Under the pieces are notes generated by a model. That model did not search any database and was not told the DNA's origin. It saw only the letters and a list, made by a program, of their open reading frames with translations. The translations under genes were made by a program, and so were the position numbers. Shown in pieces: positions 1 through 7,481 of a DNA stretch of 9,084 nucleotides. Source of the DNA: SHLQ01 sp051011575. Lineage in GTDB: Bacteria; Actinomycetota; Acidimicrobiia; Acidimicrobiales; SHLQ01. The DNA is taken from the NCBI GenBank assembly GCA_051011575.1, contig JBPCTR010000263.1, forward strand, positions 1 to 9,084, given 5' to 3'. Each line of letters begins with the position of its first letter. Position 1 is the stretch's first letter.

Positions 1-1
1 T

Positions 2-991
2 CCGTGGTTCGGGCCCCAGACCTTCTCGGCTCCGCTAACCGAGTTCGCCCAGACGAAGGGCGCTCGGAACCTCGGCATCGCCATGGTCGCTTCCGTGCTC
101 CTGATCGCCGGCCTGTTGATCAGTTTCCCGCCGTCGGCCGTCGTCAACATGGCGCAAAGCGGCCGCGACCGTGCGGTCGCGGGCGCAAGCGTCGCCGATC
201 TCACGGGCCGGCTCGAGGACGCCGCCGACAAGGCGCTCAACAACAAGGGCCGTGCCCGACGACTCTCGAGTGCACTCGAACGTGCCGGCATCGAACTACG
301 TCCCGGTGAGTTCATTGTGATCGCCGGAGCGGCGTCGATCGCGCTTGCCTTGATCGCTTCCCTCCTCGTCGGTCCGATCGGCGGCCTGCTCGTGGCACTT
401 CTGTGCTTCTTCGGCTTCCGCCAGGTTGTGAGCGCCATGGCAGCACGACGGTCGAAGGCATTCGTCGACCAGCTGCCGGCCACCCTTCAGCTCATCGCCG
501 GGGCTCTTCGCGCCGGCTACGCACTCCCACAGGCGGCCGAGACGGTTGCCTCCGAGATGCCCGCACCGACATCGGATGAGTTCCATCGACTGGTGACCGA
601 ACACCGCCTCGGCCGCGACTTCAGCGAATCGCTGCACGCGATGGCCGACCGGGTCCGCGCCGAGGATTTCATGTGGGTTGTCCAGGCGATCGACATCCAC
701 CGTGAGGTGGGCGGCGACCTGGCCGAAGTGCTCGACAACGTGAACGCCACCATGCGTGATCGCAACTTCATCCGTCGCCAGTTCGCGGCGGTGTCGGCAG
801 AGGGTCGGTATTCGGCCTATCTGATCGTGTCGTTGCCGTTCTTCGTGATCCTGGCGCTCTCGTTCACCAACCCGGACTACATCTCCCTGCTGTTCACCGA
901 TGTTCGGGGATTGGCTGCATTGTTCGTCGCCGTCGGTCTGATCATCGTCGGCTCATTGATCATGCGACAGATGGTCAAGGTGAGGTTCTGA
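2..991 (+). CDS. tadB: TadB-like type II secretion F-domain membrane protein, 5' partial
   Basis: Inner-membrane platform protein of a Tad/Flp pilus (type II secretion F family), expected to pair with TadC and couple the TadA motor ATPase to pilin assembly. The frame is open from base 2. The first in-frame ATG, at 83, has no Shine-Dalgarno sequence and sits at the edge of a hydrophobic segment, so the true start is probably upstream of the window and 329 residues are visible. Counting from that ATG, membrane segments are seen near residues 3-18, 77-97, 99-115, 243-261 and 277-296. The F domain spans about 124-250 and includes LPATLQLIAGALRAG, and REVGGDLAEVLDNV at about 207-220. The 27 residues before the ATG look like the end of a non-membrane domain. 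Some actinobacterial TadB proteins are longer at the N-terminus, possibly with a VWA domain (recollection, not testable here). It is followed after one base by the tadC-like gene. Family assignment is strong; the exact Tad name rests on the paired neighbour. Confidence 0.85.
   Translation, partial: PWFGPQTFSAPLTEFAQTKGARNLGIAMVASVLLIAGLLISFPPSAVVNMAQSGRDRAVAGASVADLTGRLEDAADKALNNKGRARRLSSALERAGIELRPGEFIVIAGAASIALALIASLLVGPIGGLLVALLCFFGFRQVVSAMAARRSKAFVDQLPATLQLIAGALRAGYALPQAAETVASEMPAPTSDEFHRLVTEHRLGRDFSESLHAMADRVRAEDFMWVVQAIDIHREVGGDLAEVLDNVNATMRDRNFIRRQFAAVSAEGRYSAYLIVSLPFFVILALSFTNPDYISLLFTDVRGLAALFVAVGLIIVGSLIMRQMVKVRF
977..985 (+). promoter_or_regulatory. Ribosome binding site of the tadC-like gene
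   Basis: The purine-rich AAGGTGAGG lies inside the last codons of the tadB-like gene. It ends 7 bases before the ATG at 993 and supports that start, which follows the upstream stop codon by one base. Confidence 0.7.
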
Positions 992-992
992 C

Positions 993-1910
993 ATGTTCGA
1001 TCTACCCATGCACGTCTACCTCGGTGCGCTGAGCGCCGCCATGGCACTTCCGGTGCTCTGGTGGGCCATGGCCACCGCAGACAACAAGCCCGAGGTGCGA
1101 AAGCGCCTCAGTGTGTACGACCCCCACGACCTGCGCGACATTGTGCTCGCTCGCGCCGCGTCGGAACGGGTTGTGCAGCCCGGGTTCAGTCGGCTCGCCG
1201 ACTGGGCCCGGGCGATCACCCCCCCCGGATTCGTCGACCGTCTCGAGCGGAAGATTCTGCTCGCTGCGATCGGCCGCGACTGGCCTCTGCAGCGGGTGCT
1301 CTCGACGAAGGTCCTCCTCGGTGTCGGACTCGGCGTGATCTTCGCACTGCGATGGGTCGGCAACCCGACCGATGTTCGAGGAGCGCTGTTCGGCGGCTTC
1401 ATGACCGTGTTCGGATTCATCCTGCCCGATCTCATCATCGGGATTAAGGGCGACAAGCGGCAGGAGGAGATTTCCCGATCGCTGCCCGACATCCTCGACC
1501 AGATCACGATCAGCGTCGAGGCCGGCCTCGGCTTCGATGCGGCTCTCGGCCACGTTGCCGAATCGGTCGATACGCCGCTCGGCGAGGAACTTCACCATCT
1601 CCTGCAGGACATCAAGGTCGGAATGAGCCGGAACCAGGCGTTCGACAACCTGCTTCATCGAACCGATTCCGAGGAATTGCGACAGTTCGTCCTCGCATTC
1701 CAGCAGGCGGAGCGTCTCGGCGTACCGGTCGCACAGATCCTTCGAATCCAGGCCGGTGAGCTGCGCACGATCCGTCGTCAGAAGGCGGAGGAGAACGCCG
1801 CCAAGCTGCCCGTGAAGATGATCCTGCCCCTCGTCCTGTTCATCCTTCCAGCGCTCGTCATCGTCGTTCTTGCCCCAGCCGTATTCCAACTCATGGACGT
1901 ATTCGGATGA
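993..1910 (+). CDS. tadC: TadC-like type II secretion F-domain membrane protein
   Basis: Second F-family platform protein of the Tad/Flp pilus machine, 305 residues, a usual length for TadC. A membrane segment lies at about residues 6-28, followed by a cytoplasmic stretch. Two further segments lie at about 103-120 and 128-150, and the F domain covers about 163-290. The domain starts with SRSLPDILDQITISVEAGLGFDAAL and has QQAERLGVPVAQILR near 237-251, both typical of TadC. A last hydrophobic segment at 275-300 closes the protein. The start is the ATG one base after the TadB stop, with a good ribosome binding site. The stop overlaps the next start (ATGA at 1907-1910), indicating translational coupling. 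An eight-C tract at 1219-1226 encodes part of ITPPGF; the frame is intact. TadB and TadC are expected to form the membrane platform together. Confidence 0.88.
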   Translation: MFDLPMHVYLGALSAAMALPVLWWAMATADNKPEVRKRLSVYDPHDLRDIVLARAASERVVQPGFSRLADWARAITPPGFVDRLERKILLAAIGRDWPLQRVLSTKVLLGVGLGVIFALRWVGNPTDVRGALFGGFMTVFGFILPDLIIGIKGDKRQEEISRSLPDILDQITISVEAGLGFDAALGHVAESVDTPLGEELHHLLQDIKVGMSRNQAFDNLLHRTDSEELRQFVLAFQQAERLGVPVAQILRIQAGELRTIRRQKAEENAAKLPVKMILPLVLFILPALVIVVLAPAVFQLMDVFG

Positions 1911-2908
1911 TCAACGAACAATCAACCACTCCCTCGGACCGTTGGGTTCCGAACTCTCTGATGAGCGGACCCGGCTTCGTCGGCCTCGACCATCTCCTCG
2001 ATCCCGAGATCGTCGCATCGTTGAGTGCGCCGGTCGCACTTCGACCGACCGGGTTCGACCCCCTCGATCAGGTTCTCAGTGGCGGATTCGCGCCCGAGGA
2101 GCTCGTCGTCGTGGGCGGCATCCCCGGCGTAGGCAAGTCGGTGGCGACGGTCCAGTGGGCGCGAAACCTGGCGCACACCGGCCAGAACGTGCTGCTCGCG
2201 TGCTATGAGCACAGCGAGTTGATCGTAATGGCGCAGCTGCTCCTCATCGAACTCGGTGAAGCGAGCGCCTCGGTCGTCGACACGGTGAAACCCCGACATG
2301 CCATCGACGACATGATTGGTGGACGGGCCACGTGGGAGGAGACGGTGAAGAGCGACGACAAGCTCGGGGCTGCGGCGGAGCGTCTGGCGCGCTACGCGGC
2401 GAACATCACGGTTCTCGACCGTGAGGGCCGGGGTGGCGGATTCGATCCGCTGAGGGCTGCGGTGATGGACCACGGTGCCGACGTGCTTGTGATCGATCAT
2501 CTCCAGAAGGTGTGTGCGACCCCCGCCGACACGGCGGTTCGTGCGAAAGAGCTCGCGGTCGCGACCGGTTGCACCGTGCTGGCCACCACCGTCGTCAGCG
2601 ACGATGGTGTCGCTGCGCGGCGGCTCCGACCCGAACATCTGGTCGACGCCGCGATGGTCACGCACGAGGCCGACATCGAGATCGTTCTCAACGACAAGCT
2701 GCCAATCGTTTCGCGAAATCACTCCGCGTTCGATTCGGTTCGCGCCGAGAGCTTCCGAAATCAGGTCGTGTTCACAGTCGAGAAGAATCGCCGAGGAATC
2801 GGCGGAATCGACATCGAGTTCGATCGCGACTTCCCCCACCGCCGCTTCTCGCGGTCGGGAGGGTTCGTCACAGAACGCCTCGTCGACAATGTCTCGGTGC
2901 ACGAGTGA
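1907..2908 (+). CDS. DnaB C-terminal-domain-like RecA-fold ATPase in a Tad operon
   Basis: A 333-residue P-loop ATPase of the DnaB/RadA/KaiC class. The Walker A motif is GGIPGVGKS at residues 70-78. A DnaB H1a-like segment, ACYEHSELIVMAQLL, follows at about 98-112, with E101 matching the catalytic glutamate of DnaB SLEM. Walker B is VLVIDHLQ at 193-200, close to DnaB IDYLQ. The region RPEHLVDAAMVTHEADIEIV at about 241-260 resembles the DnaB stretch that ends in QDAD. KNRRG at 293-297 matches the basic C-terminal KxRxG loop. The DnaB N-terminal primase-binding domain is absent, since only about 50 residues precede the ATPase core. It is therefore not a replicative helicase by architecture. The start overlaps the tadC-like stop by 4 bases and its own stop overlaps the next gene by 4, so it is embedded in the operon. 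A second ATG at 1961 is possible but less likely. A role in pilus regulation or assembly is inference only; no known Tad subunit has this domain as far as I recall. Confidence 0.82.
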   Translation: MINEQSTTPSDRWVPNSLMSGPGFVGLDHLLDPEIVASLSAPVALRPTGFDPLDQVLSGGFAPEELVVVGGIPGVGKSVATVQWARNLAHTGQNVLLACYEHSELIVMAQLLLIELGEASASVVDTVKPRHAIDDMIGGRATWEETVKSDDKLGAAAERLARYAANITVLDREGRGGGFDPLRAAVMDHGADVLVIDHLQKVCATPADTAVRAKELAVATGCTVLATTVVSDDGVAARRLRPEHLVDAAMVTHEADIEIVLNDKLPIVSRNHSAFDSVRAESFRNQVVFTVEKNRRGIGGIDIEFDRDFPHRRFSRSGGFVTERLVDNVSVHE

Positions 2909-3480
2909 GTCGAGTAGCCACCGTTCCGCCACGATCGACGGAGCGGTACGGCAAGGTTCTACTCGCACTTCTCCCCATCGAATACCTCGTCCTTTTCGGG
3001 GTTGGTATCGAGTCTCTGGGGCTGATCGCCTTCGGCTGGGGGATGCTCGCCCTCGTTTGGTTCGAGACGTCGGGCCGGCTGAGAGCGCGCGAAGCAGCCG
3101 CCTGGTTGGGCTTCGCCGCGATCACGTTGCTCTTCGCCGCGTCCATCTCGACCGGTGAGGTCGCCGATCTGCGGCGAGCCGTGGCCGGAGCGGTGATCAC
3201 GGGTGCCCTCATCGGCGGCCTTCATCTTCTCAATCCCGACGGACTTGAGCTTTTTGACGTTGTCGGAAGTGTTGCCATCGCCTTCGTTCTGGCATGGACC
3301 GGCTGGATTCCGCTCTTCGCCTCGTTGGCGGCGGCGATGGTCCTGGCCGGCGTGGTGGCGGTCTACTTCGCCGTCCGATCGCGCGATGAGCTTCCAAAAG
3401 GCATGTTCGAGTCCGTGCGGGTCTCGTTTGTCGGCCTGTTGGCTGCGGTGTCTCTTGTGGCGATGGCCATCGGCGCCTGA
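2905..3480 (+). CDS. Polytopic membrane protein, possible degenerate prepilin peptidase (A24-like)
   Basis: A 191-residue, very hydrophobic protein with about six membrane segments (near residues 17-36, 37-53, 62-82, 90-108, 120-156 and 173-191). The start is GTG at 2905, whose GTGA overlaps the TGA of the ATPase gene; no good upstream ribosome binding site is seen, consistent with coupling. Three places resemble landmarks of the A24 prepilin peptidase (TadV/CpaA) fold. They are LVWFETSGRLRARE at 50-63, where E54 takes the place of the first catalytic Asp; GLELFDVVG at 113-121, where D118 falls where GxGD is expected but both glycines are missing; and ELPKGMFES at 172-180, like the IPFGPF loop. 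A prepilin peptidase is also what a Tad operon would need here. If the alignment is right, this copy lacks a normal catalytic pair and may be inactive or repurposed. Without an alignment search it could equally be an unrelated membrane protein. It is the last gene of the plus-strand operon. Confidence 0.7.
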   Translation: MSRVATVPPRSTERYGKVLLALLPIEYLVLFGVGIESLGLIAFGWGMLALVWFETSGRLRAREAAAWLGFAAITLLFAASISTGEVADLRRAVAGAVITGALIGGLHLLNPDGLELFDVVGSVAIAFVLAWTGWIPLFASLAAAMVLAGVVAVYFAVRSRDELPKGMFESVRVSFVGLLAAVSLVAMAIGA

Positions 3481-3484
3481 ATCA
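3478..3484. other. Tail-to-tail operon junction
   Basis: The plus-strand stop (TGA, 3478-3480) and the minus-strand stop (TGA read from 3484 to 3482) are separated by a single base. I see no GC-rich hairpin followed by a T-run on either strand near the junction, so transcription of each operon must end inside the 3' end of the other, or by a factor-dependent route. Confidence 0.8.
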
Positions 3485-4795
3485 GCCGTGCACCGTCATC
3501 GATGAGTCGGGGTTGATCTCGCGGTTGCGGCTGAAGAAGCCAACGTGCAGGTCACAGCCGGTGTAGGCCCCTTTCACGACTACAGGATCGGCGTCGTGAT
3601 CGTGCCCACCTTCGACCGCGGTGATGAGTTCCGCCATCATGTGCCCCGCGACGCCCGCATTCTTGTACTGGTTGCCGCTGGTTCCGATCGCCACATAGAA
3701 CCCGTCGAGATCGGTGCGGTCGTAGATCGGGAGCCAGTCATCGCTCACGTCGTACAAGTCGACGATGCCCTTCTTCTGATGCGGGATACCGAGATCGGGC
3801 ATACGCCTGTTCGCCCGCAGAACCTGGGCTTCCCATTGCGACTGGCTGAGGGTCTGGTCGTAGTCGTCGGGGTCGACGAACTCACGTGGATCGCAGTCCG
3901 GATCGCCGCTGCCGATCAGGATGTGGTTGCCGACCTCGGGCCGGAAGTAGATGCCGCTGTCGTTGTCGGCAGCAACAACTCCTCTGTTCATGAAGTCGAA
4001 ACCCTCGGGCGCCGGCACGTGATGCACCTCGTGCCGTAGTGCCTTCGTCTTGATGTTCATCGACTCGTAGACACCGGCCATCCGATTCAGCAGGTAGGAG
4101 TGAGGCCCAGCCACGTTCACGACCACGGGTGCCACGATCGAGCGACCGTCGGCGAGGGTGACGCCGCTGACCCGACCATCGGTCTGGTCGATCGAGACGA
4201 CCTCGGCGCCGAACCAGAACTCGGCTCCGTTGGCCTCGGCTCCGCGTTGGAGGTTGTGACAAGAGAGCTGCGGGTCGCTCACATAGCCGGACTCGGCGGA
4301 GTAATACGCGCCGGTGATCGAACCGTGGGGATCGTCCCAGAAATGCTCGTCGTCGGGGCGTTTGGGTGGGCCGTAGAGACCCGTGTCGAGAATGGGCAGC
4401 CGGTTCTTCACGTCGTCGACCGACCACGTCTCGAACGGGATGCCGACCTCGTCCCAGATTTTTGCGACCTTCTCGGTGTGCTCGTCGCCATCGGCGCGGA
4501 TGAGGAGTTGGCCGCACTGGTGGTATTCGATCAGGCCGAGTTCGTCGTCGGCATCGATGTAGTTGGCCCAATCGGTCCAGTACTGGGCGCCTTCCCACGC
4601 GAGGGTGACGCCCTCGTTGGTCGAATAGCTGAACCGCACGATCGCGCACGAGTTGATGGTCGAGCCCGCCCCGGCCGCGGTGGCCTTGTCGATGCTGAGT
4701 GTTTTCCAGCCTCGTTTTGCGAGCTCGTGGGCCGTGGCGCAGCCGATGACGCCGGCACCGATGACCACCGCGTCGTACGAATGGGAGTCGGTCAT
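3482..4795 (-). CDS. FAD-dependent oxidoreductase, DAO/sarcosine oxidase beta-like
   Basis: A 437-residue flavoenzyme of the DAO (DadA/SoxB/glycine oxidase) superfamily, probably cytoplasmic, which oxidises the C-N bond of an amino acid or N-methyl amine. An N-terminal Rossmann motif VIGAGVIGCATAHELAKRG gives the FAD-binding glycines G13, G15 and G18. AGSTINSCAIVRFSYS at about 43-58 matches the flavin-contact loop of the family. SGYVSDPQL near 169-177, VVNVAGPHS near 225-233 and IYFRPEVGNHILIGSGDPD near 282-300 follow in the expected order. GFYVAIGTSGNQYKNAG at 365-381 is the C-terminal FAD/active-site loop, with GTSGN where sarcosine oxidases have GFSGH. The substrate cannot be read from sequence. 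ATG at 4795 is preferred to GTG at 4801 because the GGAG at 4804-4807 is 8 bases from the ATG but only 2 from the GTG. It lies 2 bases after the stop of the iron-sulfur gene, so it is co-transcribed with the formate dehydrogenase genes and could feed them C1 units. Confidence 0.85.
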   Translation of the reverse strand: MTDSHSYDAVVIGAGVIGCATAHELAKRGWKTLSIDKATAAGAGSTINSCAIVRFSYSTNEGVTLAWEGAQYWTDWANYIDADDELGLIEYHQCGQLLIRADGDEHTEKVAKIWDEVGIPFETWSVDDVKNRLPILDTGLYGPPKRPDDEHFWDDPHGSITGAYYSAESGYVSDPQLSCHNLQRGAEANGAEFWFGAEVVSIDQTDGRVSGVTLADGRSIVAPVVVNVAGPHSYLLNRMAGVYESMNIKTKALRHEVHHVPAPEGFDFMNRGVVAADNDSGIYFRPEVGNHILIGSGDPDCDPREFVDPDDYDQTLSQSQWEAQVLRANRRMPDLGIPHQKKGIVDLYDVSDDWLPIYDRTDLDGFYVAIGTSGNQYKNAGVAGHMMAELITAVEGGHDHDADPVVVKGAYTGCDLHVGFFSRNREINPDSSMTVHG

Positions 4796-4797
4796 TG

Positions 4798-5669
4798 TCA
4801 CTTCTCCGGTCGGTTCTGCACGTACTGGTAGCCGAAGCGGCCCTTCACGCAGAGATTGCCGCTGGTGATGCTGTGATCCTCAGGTGAGGTCACCTTCACG
4901 ATCGAGTTGTCCTGCACGTGGAGGTCGAGGTTGCATCCGACGCCGCAATACGAACAGACCGTACGGGTGATCGTCTGATCATCGGGTCGCCAGTTCGACA
5001 TCTTTCGAAGGTCGAACTCGGTCTTGAACTGCAGCGCATTCGTCGGGCAGACGGCGATGCAGTTGCCGCAGTAGACACACGCCGAGTCGGGCAGCGTGAC
5101 GTCGAATTCGGTGCTGATGCGATTGTCGAAGCCCCGACCGCTCATCGCGATGGCGAAGGTCCACTGCGCGTCTTCCCCGCAGGCCTCGACGCACTTGTAG
5201 CAGAGGACACAGCGGTCGTAGGACCGTATGTAGAGATCGTCCTGGATCTTCACATCGTCGGTCTGGCGCTGGGTGGTTTCGGCGTCGTACCGGTCGAGGT
5301 CGGCGCCATAGTCGCCGATCCAACCCATGATGTCGTCGGCCTGGCTGACGTCGGCAGAGGTGCCCAGGAACTCGAGCACCATCTTGCGGCTGTGGTCCAC
5401 GCGATCGGTGTCGGTCTTCACGACCATGCCCTCTTCGGCAGGCCGCGAGCACGACGGGACGAGCGTACGGCTCCCCTCCAGCTCGACCACGCACACTCGG
5501 CACGCGTTCACCGGGGTCACGGTGTCGCCGTAGCAGATGGTGGGCGTGTCGATTCCGACCGACTTGCAGGCATCCAGGATCGTCTCGCCTTCGGCCACGC
5601 TCACGTCGTTGCCGTCGATCGAGATCGTCACGTTGGTCTCGGTGACTGGAGGGGTCGGATCGGTGAGGG

Positions 5670-5673
<4 letters not shown>
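4798..5673 (-). CDS. Formate dehydrogenase iron-sulfur protein (NuoG/FdsA N-terminal-like, split from catalytic chain)
   Basis: A 291-residue electron-transfer protein. Domains in order: a NuoG-type [2Fe-2S] ferredoxin domain (C47, C58, C61, C75); a linker where NuoG/FdsA normally has the His-Cys [4Fe-4S] ligands, here without any cysteine (residues 95-150); a double [4Fe-4S] domain (C155, C158, C161, C165 and C199, C202, C205, C209); and a molybdopterin-oxidoreductase Fe4S4 domain (C240, C243, C247, C275) starting CSYCGVGC. The protein stops about 16 residues after C275, exactly where FdsA would continue into its catalytic domain. It likely relays electrons from the bisMGD site of the separately encoded catalytic chain to the NuoE-NuoF-like diaphorase. 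The ATG at 5673 overlaps the diaphorase stop (ATGA) and has an excellent GGAGGT 5 bases upstream; an in-frame longer start near 5745 would lie inside the upstream gene and is not favoured. Function is inferred from domains and operon; NADH dehydrogenase NuoG is the main alternative, but no other Nuo genes are here. Confidence 0.85.
4804..4807 (-). promoter_or_regulatory. Ribosome binding site deciding the oxidoreductase start
   Basis: GGAG on the minus strand lies 8 bases before the ATG at 4795 and only 2 before a GTG at 4801. This places the start at the ATG, just past the stop of the preceding gene. Confidence 0.65.

Positions 5674-7473
<1,800 letters not shown>

Positions 7474-7481
<8 letters not shown>

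Noticed and set aside
1002..1889. Long open frame on the minus strand opposite the tadC-like gene
   Set aside because: It mirrors the plus-strand gene, has low-complexity charged composition and no recognisable motif or ribosome binding site; typical of antisense frames in high-GC DNA.
1922..2968. 348-codon open frame opposite the DnaB-like ATPase gene
   Set aside because: The plus-strand product has clear Walker A and B motifs and coupled overlaps at both ends; the opposite frame shows no domain.
3461..3480. Short palindrome GATGGCCATC near the operon junction as a terminator
   Set aside because: The inverted repeat has no loop and no T-run after it on either strand, so it is not a convincing intrinsic terminator.
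4798..4800. TGA of the iron-sulfur gene as a selenocysteine codon
   Set aside because: The context LCVKGRFGYQYVQNRPEK then TGA is not the formate dehydrogenase Sec site, which lies in the catalytic chain, and the downstream gene is in another frame with its own start.
4100..4831. 243-codon plus-strand open frame opposite the flavoenzyme gene
   Set aside because: The minus-strand gene has a full set of FAD-binding motifs; the plus frame has none and no start signal.
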